Assembly: GCF_040529055.1 (NCBI RefSeq)
Contig: NZ_CP132342.1
Location: forward strand, 62,001-126,000
Direction: 5' to 3'
DNA: 64,000 nucleotides
Source: Xanthomonas sontii
GTDB taxonomy: Bacteria; Pseudomonadota; Gammaproteobacteria; Xanthomonadales; Xanthomonadaceae
Positions 1 to 8,332 of the stretch are shown piece by piece. Position numbers and translations under genes: made by a program. Numbering within the stretch: position 1 is the stretch's first letter; the number at the start of each line of letters is the position of its first letter. A model generated the notes under the pieces. It made no database searches, had not been told where the DNA came from, and saw only the letters and a list, made by a program, of their open reading frames with translations.

Positions 1-294
1 ATTCGCGATACGACCCTGGCTTCGGACATAGCCGAAGGTGGGCTCATAAATACCAGCGAGTGTTTTCAGCAGCGTAGTCTTGCCGGCACCATTGTGTCCG
101 ACCAAGCCAAGCTTATCACCCTCGCGCAGTTCGAACGAAACATCCCGAAGTGAGTCCACCACTGTGATATTGCGACTTGTGGGCGCGACCTTTCCGCCAG
201 TAACCGCTGCCATGATGACACCTTTCATGGACCGATTATTGGCGCCATAGATGGGTAACTTTACGCTGCAATTTACAACACTAATGAACGTCAT
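1..294 (-). CDS. wzt: O-antigen/polysaccharide ABC transporter ATP-binding protein (Wzt-like), N-terminal part only
   Basis: The window holds only the first 98 codons; the rest lies to the left. The translation begins MTFISVVNCSVKLPIYG and carries a Walker A motif GHNGAGKTT at about residues 66-74. This is the usual layout of Wzt/RfbB/TagH-type ATPases, which power export of undecaprenol-linked O-polysaccharide with a Wzm permease. I chose the ATG at 294 because it keeps the conserved N-terminal 'VxLPIYG' segment; in-frame ATGs at 228 and 213 would remove it. The gene starts one base after the TGA of the upstream permease, so the two are almost certainly co-translated. Base composition is clearly more AT-rich than the rest of the window, as is common in O-antigen clusters. 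Whether a C-terminal glycan-binding domain follows cannot be seen. Confidence 0.88.
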   Translation of the reverse strand, partial: MTFISVVNCSVKLPIYGANNRSMKGVIMAAVTGGKVAPTSRNITVVDSLRDVSFELREGDKLGLVGHNGAGKTTLLKTLAGIYEPTFGYVRSQGRIAN

Positions 295-295
295 T

Positions 296-1183
296 TCACA
301 CCCAAAAGGAGATCTTATGCCTGTTCACAGCAAGAAACGGCACTGCGACCAAATAGCAACCAATAGTGAATCCGATCACCACCCAGTAGGAATGGGCGGC
401 CGGAATCTCACCCATAAGCGGGGCACGCACAAGCTGGATGAAATGATATACGGGATTGAAGTCCGCAACCCACCGATGCGGCCCCAGCATATCGGCCTTC
501 CAAATGATCGGCGTCATGAAGAAGCCGAGCTGCATGAAGTTTGCGATAGCTGGCTGCAGATCTCGAAATCGTGCAGAAAGCAGTCCGAACAGCGCAGTTA
601 CAGGAATAGATGCCAAAAGAATAGCAACCACGCCCGGAATGGCCAGCCACCATATTGCTTGCGGCTCTATTTTCAGGTAGATGGCGAACGGTATGTAAGC
701 AATTGCACCGTGCAAGAACACGATAAAAGTGCGGACCACAAGCCTCATACAGTGCAGAGTCAACGGCAGCCGCATGGAACGGATAAGGTTTTCGGAAGCC
801 GTGAAAGTGGTACACCCCTCCTGGACCGTTGTAGAAATATAGATCCAGATAATATCGCCAAGCGCAATATAGGGCAGGTAATCCCTTAAATTCATTCGGA
901 AAAGCTGGCTATACAACAGCCCAACACCTAGGATCAGCACGAACATGCTTATCGTGATCCAAAGTGGCCCGAGAATTGAACGGCGGTACTTATGCTTTGT
1001 ATCCAGCACAGCCAAGGAGAACCAAGCACGCCATGCTCCCATTCCGGCAACCACATCGGCAGCCAACGATCGCATTGGGCTTTGTTGAGTGTCCCTGTAG
1101 CACGCATAGTGCGAAGAAGACAGTTTCGAGGCGCGACTTTCGGCCGTATGTATTGCTGTCCCCGTCTGGTTTTGGCTAATCAT
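296..1183 (-). CDS. wzm: O-antigen ABC transporter permease (Wzm-like)
   Basis: 295 residues, with a hydrophilic N-terminus of about 50 residues and then about six hydrophobic segments, typical of ABC-2 type polysaccharide permeases. The stretch YRRSILGPLWITIS after the first amphipathic region is the characteristic motif of this family (TagG/RfbA/Wzm). It would pair with the following ATPase to move completed O-chains across the inner membrane. The start overlaps the stop of the metB-like gene by four bases (ATGA), so it could be translated from a metB transcript, although O-antigen operons usually also have their own promoter. The N-terminal 40 residues align poorly with family expectation, so an internal start such as Met37 is possible. 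GC content is lower than in the downstream genes. Confidence 0.88.
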   Translation of the reverse strand: MISQNQTGTAIHTAESRASKLSSSHYACYRDTQQSPMRSLAADVVAGMGAWRAWFSLAVLDTKHKYRRSILGPLWITISMFVLILGVGLLYSQLFRMNLRDYLPYIALGDIIWIYISTTVQEGCTTFTASENLIRSMRLPLTLHCMRLVVRTFIVFLHGAIAYIPFAIYLKIEPQAIWWLAIPGVVAILLASIPVTALFGLLSARFRDLQPAIANFMQLGFFMTPIIWKADMLGPHRWVADFNPVYHFIQLVRAPLMGEIPAAHSYWVVIGFTIGCYLVAVPFLAVNRHKISFWV

Positions 1184-2364
1184 TCAAGTGCTACCTTCAA
1201 GTCGTTCCGCAAATCCCCCACATCCTCCACCCCCACGCTCAACCGCACCAGCGCATCGCTGATGCCGAGCTGCTCGCGGCGTGCGACCGGCACCGAAGCA
1301 TGGGTCATCACCGCAGGATGGTTGACCAGGCTCTCCACGCCGCCGAGGGATTCGGCCAGGGTGAACAGGCGGGTGCGCTCGCAGAAGCGCTTGGCCGCGT
1401 CGAAGCCGCCCTTGAGCACGATCGAGACGATGCCGCCGTAGCCGGCCATCTGCCGGCCGGCCAGGGCGTGCTGCGGGTGCGAGGGCAGGCCCGGGTAGAT
1501 CACCTTCTCCACTGCCGGGTGCGTCTCCAGCCACTGCGCCAGCGCCAGGGCGTTGTCGCAGTGCGCGCGCATGCGCAGCGGCAGGGTCTTCAGCCCGCGC
1601 AGGGCCAGGAAGCTGTCGAACGGGCCCTGCACGCCGCCCACCGAGTTCTGCAGGAAGGCGAGCTGCTCGGCGAGCTCGGCGTTGTCGCCGACCACGGCCA
1701 TGCCGCCGACCATGTCCGAGTGGCCGTTGAGATATTTGGTCGCCGAATGCACCACGATGTCCGCGCCCAGCGCCAGCGGCCGCTGCAGCAGCGGCGAGGC
1801 GAAGGTGTTGTCGACCACCACCAGCAGGCCGTGCTTGCGCGCGATCGCGGCGATCGCCGCGATATCGACGATCTTCAGCATCGGATTGGTCGGGGTCTCG
1901 ATCCACACCATCTTCGTGGTCGGGCGGATCGCGGCCTCGAACGCGGCCGGGTCGGTCAGGTCGACGAAACCGAACTCCAGCGCGGCGGTGCGCTTGCGCA
2001 CCCGCTCGAACAGGCGGTAGCTGCCGCCGTACAGGTCGTCCATCGCAATGACGTGGCTGCCGCTGTCCAGCAGTTCGATCACCGTGGCCGTCGCGGCCAT
2101 GCCCGAGGCGAAGGCGAAGCCGCGGCTGCCGCCTTCCAGGGCCGCCACGCAGCGCTCGTAGGCGAAGCGGGTCGGGTTGTGGGTGCGCGAGTACTCGAAG
2201 CCCTGGTGTTCGCCGGGGCTGGACTGGGCGTAGGTGGAGGTCGCGTAGATCGGCGGCATCACCGCGCCGGTGGACGGGTCCGGGTGCTGTCCGCCATGGA
2301 TGGCCAGGGTCGCCAACGCCAGCGCGGGGCCGTCGCCATGGGGGTTCGACGTGTTGTCCGTCAT
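1180..2364 (-). CDS. metB: PLP-dependent cystathionine gamma-lyase / gamma-synthase family enzyme
   Basis: 394 residues of the Cys/Met-metabolism PLP enzyme family. The PLP lysine lies in HSATKYLNGHSD (Lys210). Other family marks are the YSRTHNPTR segment near residue 58 and VDNTFASP near 185. The family includes cystathionine gamma-synthase, gamma-lyase and O-succinylhomoserine sulfhydrylase, and sequence alone does not separate them safely. The neighbouring upstream gene is cystathionine beta-synthase, so a gamma-lyase role in the reverse transsulfuration route (homocysteine to cysteine) is the best inference. Xanthomonas annotations usually call this gene metB, and it is the known landmark on one side of the lipopolysaccharide cluster in that genus. 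It precedes the permease with a 4-base overlap. Confidence 0.9.
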   Translation of the reverse strand: MTDNTSNPHGDGPALALATLAIHGGQHPDPSTGAVMPPIYATSTYAQSSPGEHQGFEYSRTHNPTRFAYERCVAALEGGSRGFAFASGMAATATVIELLDSGSHVIAMDDLYGGSYRLFERVRKRTAALEFGFVDLTDPAAFEAAIRPTTKMVWIETPTNPMLKIVDIAAIAAIARKHGLLVVVDNTFASPLLQRPLALGADIVVHSATKYLNGHSDMVGGMAVVGDNAELAEQLAFLQNSVGGVQGPFDSFLALRGLKTLPLRMRAHCDNALALAQWLETHPAVEKVIYPGLPSHPQHALAGRQMAGYGGIVSIVLKGGFDAAKRFCERTRLFTLAESLGGVESLVNHPAVMTHASVPVARREQLGISDALVRLSVGVEDVGDLRNDLKVALE

Positions 2365-2409
2365 GTGGGGTTACCGGAAAAGGGGCGTGATTCTAGCAGT
2401 GCGGTCTGA

Positions 2410-2434
2410 ACGGCCCCATGCAGCACGGGGCCGT
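2410..2434 (-). terminator. GC-rich hairpin between cbs and metB
   Basis: ACGGCCCC at 2410-2417 pairs perfectly with GGGGCCGT at 2427-2434 around a 9-base loop. It lies 15 bases past the cbs stop codon. There is no U-tract on either strand, so it may be a weak terminator or an mRNA 3'-end stabiliser rather than a strong intrinsic terminator. Confidence 0.45.
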
Positions 2435-2448
2435 GCCGGCCGCAGGGA

Positions 2449-3819
2449 TTACTGCACCCGGCGGCGCAGATAGTTGAGCAGGTCGATCCGGGTGATCAGG
2501 CCGAGGAAGGCGCCCTCGTTCATCACGATGGCGACCTGGCCACGGTCGAACACCGGCAGCAGGGCCTCGATCGGCGATTTGACGTCCAGCCGGTCGAGCT
2601 TGCTGACCATGGCCGTGGCCACGGGGTCGCGGAACCGCGCTTCATCGCCGTATACATGCAACAAGACGTCGCTTTCGTCGACGATGCCGACCAATTGATC
2701 GCCTTCCATCACCGGCAGCTGCGACACGTCGTACAGCTTCATGCGCTGATAGGCGGTGGTCAGCAGATCCTTGGGGCCGACCACAACCGTGTCGCGCTGG
2801 CTGTAGGGGCGCAGGATCAGGTCGCGCAGGTCGCCGTGCTGCGGGCGCTCCAGGAAGCCGTTGTCCAGCATCCAGTAGTCGTTGTACATCTTCGACAGGT
2901 ACTTGTTGCCGGTGTCACAGACGAACACCAGCACGCGCTTGGGCTCGGTCTGTGCGCGGCAGTACTTCAGCGCCGCCGCCAGCAGGGTGCCGGTGGAGGA
3001 GCCGCCAAGGATGCCCTCCTTGGCCAGCAGTTCCCGCGCGGTGTGGAAGCTCTCGGCGTCGCTGATCGAATAGGCCTTCTTGACCCGGGTGAAATCGGAG
3101 ATCGCCGGCAGGAAATCCTCGCCGATACCTTCCACCAGCCAGCTGCCGGACTTCTCGCTGACCGTGCCCTGCTCGATGTACTCGGTCAGGATCGAGCCGA
3201 CCGGGTCGGCCAGCACCAGTTCGGTGTGCGGCGAGGCGGCGGCGAAGGCGCGCGACAGGCCGGTCATGGTGCCGGAGCTGCCGCAGCCGAACACGATCGC
3301 GTCCAGCCGGCCGTCCATCTGCCGCAGGATCTCCGGGCCGGTGCCGAACTCGTGCGCGGCCGGGTTGTCGGGGTTGCCGAACTGGTTGATGAAGTAGGCG
3401 CCCGGGGTCTCGGCGGCGATGCGCGCGGCCAGGTCCTGGTAGTACTCGGGATGGCCCTTGGCCACGTCCGAGCGTGTCAGCACCACCTCGGCGCCCATCG
3501 CCTTGAGGTTGAAGATCTTCTCCCGGCTCATCTTGTCCGGCACCACCAGGATCAGCTTGTAACCCTTTTGCTGGGCGACCAGGGCCAGGCCGATGCCGGT
3601 GTTGCCGGCGGTGCCCTCGACCAGCACCGCGCCGGGCTTGAGATCGCCGCGGCGCTCGGCCGCCTCGATCATCGACAGGCCGATCCGATCCTTGATCGAG
3701 CCGCCGGGATTGGCGCTCTCCAGCTTCAGGTACAGCTCGCACACCCCGGTGTCGAGCTTGCTGGCCTTGACGATGGGGGTGTCGCCGATCAGATCGAGTA
3801 CGGAGGAGTGAATGGCCAT
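2449..3819 (-). CDS. cbs: Cystathionine beta-synthase with C-terminal CBS-domain pair
   Basis: 456 residues. Residues 1-320 form the fold-type II PLP domain, with the lysine in NPGGSIKDRIG (Lys43), the phosphate/substrate loop GTAGNTGIGLA near residue 70, and the glycine-rich GCGSSGT loop near 178. Residues from about 335 to the end form two CBS motifs (DVSQLPVMEGDQLVGIVDE; ending GLITRIDLLNYL), which in eukaryotic enzymes bind regulatory ligands. The enzyme condenses serine and homocysteine to cystathionine; the following metB-like gene would cleave it to cysteine. No N-terminal haem-binding extension is present. Length and domain order match the actinobacterial and xanthomonad CBS group. 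A cysteine synthase activity remains possible, but the CBS tail argues against it. Confidence 0.92.
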   Translation of the reverse strand: MAIHSSVLDLIGDTPIVKASKLDTGVCELYLKLESANPGGSIKDRIGLSMIEAAERRGDLKPGAVLVEGTAGNTGIGLALVAQQKGYKLILVVPDKMSREKIFNLKAMGAEVVLTRSDVAKGHPEYYQDLAARIAAETPGAYFINQFGNPDNPAAHEFGTGPEILRQMDGRLDAIVFGCGSSGTMTGLSRAFAAASPHTELVLADPVGSILTEYIEQGTVSEKSGSWLVEGIGEDFLPAISDFTRVKKAYSISDAESFHTARELLAKEGILGGSSTGTLLAAALKYCRAQTEPKRVLVFVCDTGNKYLSKMYNDYWMLDNGFLERPQHGDLRDLILRPYSQRDTVVVGPKDLLTTAYQRMKLYDVSQLPVMEGDQLVGIVDESDVLLHVYGDEARFRDPVATAMVSKLDRLDVKSPIEALLPVFDRGQVAIVMNEGAFLGLITRIDLLNYLRRRVQ

Positions 3820-3911
3820 CGGGTCCGAATGCGTCGCGCCGCGGCAGCGGCTGGACCGGGCATTATCCGCGCTCGGGGGTGGAAAGTCAGAGAATGCGCG
3901 CGGCGGGGACG

Positions 3912-3934
3912 AAAAAAGCCGCGGTCGCGGCTTT
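3912..3934 (-). terminator. Intrinsic terminator downstream of ydcH
   Basis: Read on the minus strand, AAAGCCGCG and CGCGGCTTT form a near-continuous stem with a tiny loop, followed by a run of six T. It lies about 75 bases after the ydcH stop and upstream of the cbs start, so it separates the two transcription units. Confidence 0.8.
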
Positions 3935-4009
3935 CGGAGGGGATGACGCGGACGGTGGCAAGCCGACGAGGAGGCCAGCCACCGCCCGCGACAAGAGGGA
4001 ATAGTACGG

Positions 4010-4228
4010 TCAGTGCGGCTTCTGCTCGTAAAGGCGCAGCAGCTTTTCCTTGGCGGCGAGCTTTTCGCGCTTCATCTGCGCCAGGGTGACATCGTCGATC
4101 GGCAGCACGCCGAGCTCGGCGTCCATGCACTTCTTGTCCAAGGTCTTGTGGCGCTGGTAGAGCTGCTTGAACTCCGGATCGGACTTGATCAACGCGTCGA
4201 TTTCGGTCTGCGGTTGCCCTTCGAACAT
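4010..4228 (-). CDS. YdcH/DUF465 family small protein
   Basis: 72 residues, highly charged and predicted to be all-helical. The sequence DPEFKQLYQRHKTLDKK followed by LKREKLxxKEKL-type heptads is the mark of the DUF465 (YdcH/SlyX-like) family, whose function is unknown. An unusually good ribosome-binding site (AAGGAGG) lies about 8 bases before the ATG, consistent with an abundant small protein. It is a single-gene unit flanked by hairpin terminators on both sides. Confidence 0.85.
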   Translation of the reverse strand: MFEGQPQTEIDALIKSDPEFKQLYQRHKTLDKKCMDAELGVLPIDDVTLAQMKREKLAAKEKLLRLYEQKPH

Positions 4229-4257
4229 AGGAATAGCCTCCTTCAGCTAGAAACAAG

Positions 4258-4287
4258 AACGCCCCGGCCGCTGCGGCACGGGGCGTT
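4258..4287 (-). terminator. Hairpin terminator upstream of ydcH
   Basis: AACGCCCCG (4258-4266) pairs with CGGGGCGTT (4279-4287), a perfect 9-bp stem with a 12-base loop. On the minus strand it is followed by a T-rich CTTGTTT. It would end transcripts arriving from the OmpA-like gene before ydcH. Confidence 0.65.
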
Positions 4288-4562
4288 GCCTGGGAGCGGA
4301 AGCGCGCGAGCCGCCGGCTGCACCGCTGCAACGCCTGGAACCGCGGTTCCTGCGACGTCGGATTGCGGTGCGCGCCACTGCGTCATCGGCTCGAACTCCT
4401 CCGTTGGCACCAGGCGGCGGGAGTGCCACCTGGAGTACCGACCCTACGCCTCCCCACCGCCGCGGACAAGAGAAGCAGGCCCGCTTTGCCGCATTCAGTT
4501 GCTCGGCGCTCAGGCCCAGGGAAAAACCCCGTTAAACCGCCTGCACAGGGTGCCGTCCGACC
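4288..4562. other. Intergenic stretch with no recognisable gene
   Basis: About 275 bases between the ydcH promoter side and the stop of the OmpA-like gene. Short open frames here have arginine/proline-rich shadow composition and no credible start. I see no RNA gene or repeat that I can support. Confidence 0.5.
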
Positions 4563-5456
4563 TCAGGGCGCGATCACGACGTCGGCCGAGCGGGCCTTGG
4601 TCGACGCCCCCTTCTTGCCGACCGCCTGCATCCGGTTGGCGGGCACGCCGCCGCTGACCAAGGCCGCGCGCAGGGCATCGGCGCGCTTCTGCGCCACCCC
4701 GGCGTCGGTGTCGTAGGCCTCGACCCGCACCTTGCCCTTGCTGATCTGCAGGTACTGCGACAGGGCCTTGGCCTGGTTGGTGGCATCGCCCGACAGCGCC
4801 GCCTTGCCGGCGCCGAAGGCCGCGCCGGAGAAGGTGAAGACCTCGCCGCGCGTCTCGAAGCGCGAGGCCGGCAGCTTGGTGCCGGCGACCAGCTCGGCCT
4901 CCTCGCGCGCCAACTTGGCCGCCTTCTGCTGCGCGGCGCTGAGCTTGGCGGTCTGCTGTCCGGCCACGCTGGCCAGGGCCGCATCCGCATCCGCCCGCGC
5001 GGCCTGCTCGGCCTCGGCCGCCTGACGCAGGCTCTCGGCCTCCTCGGCCTGGATCTGCGCCTGCACGCGCAGCCGCTCGGCCTCCTGCCGGGCCCGCGCG
5101 GCCTCGCGGCGGCTGGCCTCGATCAGCAGGTCGCTGCGGGTCTTCTCCAACTGGTCGACCTGACGACGGGCGATCTCGGCACGGGCCATGGTCTCGGCGA
5201 TCTCGACCCGGCGCTCGGCCAGGTAGCGCGCTTCGTCGCGTTCCTTGCGCTTGGCGTTGGCGAAGTTGGCCACCGCCTGCTGCGCCTGCAGGCGTTCGTA
5301 GGCGGCGACATCGGCGTTCAGCGGATCGGCCTGCAGCGCCACCAGGCGCTGGTTGAGCACGGCCAGTTCCGGGTCGTCCGCGGCCATCGCGCCCAGCGGC
5401 GCCAGCAGCAACGCCAGCAGGGCCAGGCGGCGCATTCCGTGCAGGGCGCGGCTCAT
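4563..5456 (-). CDS. Exported coiled-coil protein with OmpA-like C-terminal domain
   Basis: 297 residues. A signal peptide (RRLALLALLLAPLGAMAA) is followed by a long alanine/glutamate/arginine-rich coiled coil from about residue 30 to 190. The last ~100 residues (RFETRGEVFTFSGAAFGAGKAAL... VRVEAYDTDAG...RADALRAALVSGGV) resemble a divergent OmpA-type peptidoglycan-binding domain. I chose the ATG at 5456 because it gives the signal peptide and overlaps the upstream gene's stop by four bases; longer in-frame starts would run through that gene. Together with the preceding DUF4398 protein it is probably a cell-envelope pair. Function is not established. Confidence 0.75.
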   Translation of the reverse strand: MSRALHGMRRLALLALLLAPLGAMAADDPELAVLNQRLVALQADPLNADVAAYERLQAQQAVANFANAKRKERDEARYLAERRVEIAETMARAEIARRQVDQLEKTRSDLLIEASRREAARARQEAERLRVQAQIQAEEAESLRQAAEAEQAARADADAALASVAGQQTAKLSAAQQKAAKLAREEAELVAGTKLPASRFETRGEVFTFSGAAFGAGKAALSGDATNQAKALSQYLQISKGKVRVEAYDTDAGVAQKRADALRAALVSGGVPANRMQAVGKKGASTKARSADVVIAP

Positions 5457-5845
5457 GGACGACCCTCCCCGGTGCCCAGGGTCTGTTGCAACTGAGCCAC
5501 CTCGGCCTGGCGTTGCTTCAGTTGCGCATTGGCCACCGCCTCCTCGCTGCGCGCGCGCGCAAGGTCGGCATCGGCGGCCACGCGCAGGGCCAGTTGCGGC
5601 GCGGTCTTGCGCTGGCGGCGGTCGAGCGCGGCCTGTTGCGCCTGTTCCAGGCCCTGTCGGGCGCTGGCCAGCAGGTCCGGCGCGTACTGGTCGGCATCGG
5701 CCTGGACCGCACGCTGCACCGCCTGCTGCGCGGACAGCAGCTCCGGCGAAGCCACCTGGGCGAACGCGGCCGGCGCGGCGAACAACGCCAATGCGCAGGC
5801 CATCACATACTGCTGACAACGGAAGTGTGCGAAGCTAGTTTTCAT
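5453..5845 (-). CDS. DUF4398-type exported protein
   Basis: 130 residues with a Sec signal peptide (MACALALFAAPAAFA, cleavage before QVASPEL). The mature part is a predicted helical hairpin: SAQQAVQRAVQADADQYAP, then LLASARQGLEQAQ. The pattern 'A(x)QYAP xxLxxAR' is the conserved core of DUF4398 proteins, which are commonly encoded next to OmpA-like lipoproteins, as here. The stop overlaps the next start (ATGA), indicating coupled translation. It has a GGTGGAxxx-poor upstream region and diverges from pilU, so the 99-base gap holds both promoters. Confidence 0.75.
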   Translation of the reverse strand: MKTSFAHFRCQQYVMACALALFAAPAAFAQVASPELLSAQQAVQRAVQADADQYAPDLLASARQGLEQAQQAALDRRQRKTAPQLALRVAADADLARARSEEAVANAQLKQRQAEVAQLQQTLGTGEGRP

Positions 5846-5944
5846 CTAGGGGGGCCGTGGACGGAGACGTCGGTCACGGCCATTGTCGGAAGCCTGTGGC
5901 GCGCTTGCAACGGGCGATTGCGGATCGTTGGGGAACCATTGCGC

Positions 5945-7084
5945 ATGGATATCGGCTATTTCCTGAAGCTGATGACCGAAAAGAACGCCTCGGACATGTT
6001 CCTGACCACAGGAGCACCGGTCTATATCAAGATCGAAGGCAAGCTGTATCCGCTCGGCGCCACCGGCCTACCGCCGGGCATGGTCAAGAAGATCGCCTAC
6101 TCGTTGATGGACGAGGGCCAGGTGCCGCAGTTCGAGCGGGAGCTGGAATTGAACATGGCCATCGCCCTGCAGGACGCCGGGCGCTTCCGCGTCAACGTGT
6201 TCAAGCAGCGCGGCGAGGTCGGCATGGTGATCCGCGCGATCCGCAGCAAGATCCCCAGCATCGAGGAACTGCACCTGCCGCAGGTGCTCAAGGACGTGAT
6301 CATGACCCCGCGCGGACTGGTCCTGGTGGTCGGCTCCACCGGCTCAGGCAAGTCCACCTCGCTGGCGTCGATGATCGACTACCGCAACAGCACCACCACC
6401 GGGCACATCCTCACCATCGAGGACCCGATCGAGTACCTGCACAAGCACAAGATGTCCATCGTCAACCAGCGCGAGGTAGGGCTGGACACCCACGCCTTCC
6501 ACAACGCACTGAAGAACGCGATGCGCGAGGCGCCGGACGTGATCCTGATCGGCGAGATCCTGGACGCGGAGACCATGGAGGCCGCCATCGCCTTCGCCGA
6601 GACCGGACATCTGTGCCTGGCCACCCTGCACTCCAACAACGCCGACCAGACCATCGAGCGCATCCTCAACTTCTTCCCCGAGAGCGCGCACAAGAACGTG
6701 CTGATGAACCTGTCGCTGAACCTGCGCGCGGTGATCTCGCAGCGCCTGGTCAAGGACAGCAGCGGCCGCCGCCGGCCGGCCTCGGAAGTGCTGCTGAACA
6801 CGCCGATGATCCGCGACCTGCTGCGCCGTGGCCAGGTCCACGAGATCAAGCAGGCGATGGAGGAGTCGCTGGAGGAAGGCATGGAGACCTTCGACCAGTG
6901 CCTGTTCCGCATGGTCAAGCAGGGCCAGATCGAGCAGGAGGAAGCGCTGCGCGCGGCCGACTCGCGCGACGGCCTGGCCCTGAAGTTCCGCCTGTCCGAA
7001 GGCGGCAGCGGCGAGCACGATCCCTACGCCGACTACGACAGCGGCCCCAGCGCCGCGCCGCGGATCACCCACGGCTTCGTCTGA
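5945..7084 (+). CDS. pilU: Type IV pilus retraction ATPase accessory protein PilU
   Basis: 379 residues of the PilT/PilU secretion-ATPase family. Visible motifs are the N-terminal PAS-like region, Walker A GSTGSGKS (130-137), the Asp box TIEDPIEYLH, Walker B ending GEI, and the His box AETGHLCLATLHSNN. AETGHLCLATLH plus the acidic C-terminal tail point to PilU rather than PilT. I chose the ATG at 5945 because MDIGYFLKLM matches the family N-terminus; an upstream extension reads through the divergent promoter. It hydrolyses ATP at the cytoplasmic base of the pilus and works with PilT. PilT is not in this window. The usual GE(V/M)R arginine is replaced by GEILD, worth noting but probably lineage-specific. 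Confidence 0.9.
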   Translation: MDIGYFLKLMTEKNASDMFLTTGAPVYIKIEGKLYPLGATGLPPGMVKKIAYSLMDEGQVPQFERELELNMAIALQDAGRFRVNVFKQRGEVGMVIRAIRSKIPSIEELHLPQVLKDVIMTPRGLVLVVGSTGSGKSTSLASMIDYRNSTTTGHILTIEDPIEYLHKHKMSIVNQREVGLDTHAFHNALKNAMREAPDVILIGEILDAETMEAAIAFAETGHLCLATLHSNNADQTIERILNFFPESAHKNVLMNLSLNLRAVISQRLVKDSSGRRRPASEVLLNTPMIRDLLRRGQVHEIKQAMEESLEEGMETFDQCLFRMVKQGQIEQEEALRAADSRDGLALKFRLSEGGSGEHDPYADYDSGPSAAPRITHGFV

Positions 7085-7098
7085 GGCGTCGCCGTGTT

Positions 7099-7123
7099 GT
7101 CGTAGGCGCGGTTTCAGCCGCGA
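7099..7123. repeat. REP-like palindrome copy
   Basis: A GCGGTTTCAGCCGCGAC-type copy of the xanthomonad REP palindrome, immediately after the pilU stop. It could act as a stem-loop at the mRNA 3' end. Confidence 0.55.
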
Positions 7124-7250
7124 CCGGGCGTTCGCAGCCGCCTGGTCGAACTGGCCCCGCAGCGACGGCGGCAACGACGGGCCGTAGGTCCAGCGGCGGT
7201 CGCCGCGGGTCGCCCTTGCGCGGGCAAACGCCACTTCCACGCAACTTCGC

Positions 7251-7490
7251 GTCGGGACTGAAGTCCCTCCCACGGTGCACCCAGCGAGTGCACCGCAAGC
7301 GCGTGTGGAAGCGACTTCCGTTGCGATGCGTGAAGGCCGAAGTGTCCGGAAAACTGCCGTCGGGACTGAAGTCCCTCCCACAGTGCGCCCAGCGAGTGCG
7401 CCGCAAGCGCGTGTGGAAGCGACTTCCGTTGCGACGCGTGAAGGCCGAAGTGTCCGGAAAACTGCAGTCGGGACTGAAGTCCCTCCCACA
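7251..7490. repeat. 108-bp tandem repeat built on REP-like palindromes
   Basis: The motif GTCGGGACTGAAGTCCCTCC starts at 7251, 7359 and 7467, exactly 108 bases apart each time. The intervening sequence (including AGCGACTTCCGTTGCGA) is nearly identical in the two full copies; the third copy is truncated after about 24 bases. Another REP copy (CGCGGCTGAAGCCGCTCCTG) follows at 7551-7570. The surrounding 7085-7586 gap between pilU and maiA has no gene that I can support. Confidence 0.9.
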
Positions 7491-7586
7491 TCCTCATGCT
7501 CACCGGCGCGGCAGGGGCTGGTGGCCGACTGGCAGCAGCGGATGCCCGGTCGCGGCTGAAGCCGCTCCTGCGACGATAGTCCCAGC

Positions 7587-8243
7587 TTACTGCGCGTCGG
7601 GCTGGCGTTCCGGGCGCGCCGCGTCGAATGCCGGCAGCGCCAGGCAGGCGCGCTCGATCCGCTCCAGGGTCGGGTAGGCCTGCAGATCCACGCCGAAGCG
7701 GCGCGCGTTGTAGAGCTGCGGCACCAGGCAGCAGTCGGCCAGGCCCGGCTGCTCGCCGTGGCAGAAGCGTCCGGTGTCGGGCGACTCGGCCAGCAACTGC
7801 TCCAGCGCATCGAAGCCGGTCTGCATCCAGTGCCGCATCCACTCTTCGCGCTCGGGTTGCGGCACGTTCCAGGCGCTCTCGAAGAACTGCGTCACGCGCA
7901 GGTTGTTGAGCGGGTGGATGTCGCAGGCGATCAGTTGCGCCAGGCCGCGCACGCGGGCGCGATCGATCGGCGCGTCCGGCAGCAGCGGCGGCTCCGGCCA
8001 GCGCTCGTCCAGGTACTCCAGGATCGCCAGCGATTGGCGGATCGGCTGGCCCTCGTGGCACAGGGTCGGCACCAGTTCCTGCGGGTTCAACCGCGCATAT
8101 TCCGGCGAGTGCTGCTGCCCGCCGTCGCGCACCAGGTGCACCGGCAGCGACTGGTAGGCCAGACGCTTGAGCTCCAGCCCGATGCGCACCCGGTACGCGG
8201 CGCTGGAGCGCCAGTAGGTGTAGAGCTGCAGTGCCTCGTCCAT
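7587..8243 (-). CDS. maiA: Maleylacetoacetate isomerase (zeta-class glutathione transferase)
   Basis: 218 residues. The N-terminal thioredoxin-like half contains YTYWRSSAAYRVRIGLELK, where the SSAAYRVR signature carries the catalytic serine and the glutathione-interacting residues of zeta GSTs. NPQELVPTL and the QSLAILEYLDE segment complete the glutathione site. The C-terminal half is the all-helical GST domain. The enzyme isomerises maleylacetoacetate to fumarylacetoacetate in tyrosine/homogentisate breakdown. The gene for the next step lies 89 bases upstream in the same orientation. I chose the ATG at 8243 because upstream in-frame sequence has no family similarity. Confidence 0.92.
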   Translation of the reverse strand: MDEALQLYTYWRSSAAYRVRIGLELKRLAYQSLPVHLVRDGGQQHSPEYARLNPQELVPTLCHEGQPIRQSLAILEYLDERWPEPPLLPDAPIDRARVRGLAQLIACDIHPLNNLRVTQFFESAWNVPQPEREEWMRHWMQTGFDALEQLLAESPDTGRFCHGEQPGLADCCLVPQLYNARRFGVDLQAYPTLERIERACLALPAFDAARPERQPDAQ

Positions 8244-8332
8244 GCCCGCCTCCGTCTGCGCAATCGACAACGATACCGGTGGACACCCGGGCTGCGCCGC
8301 CGCCGGTCGCCCCGGCACCGCCGCCGGCCGGG

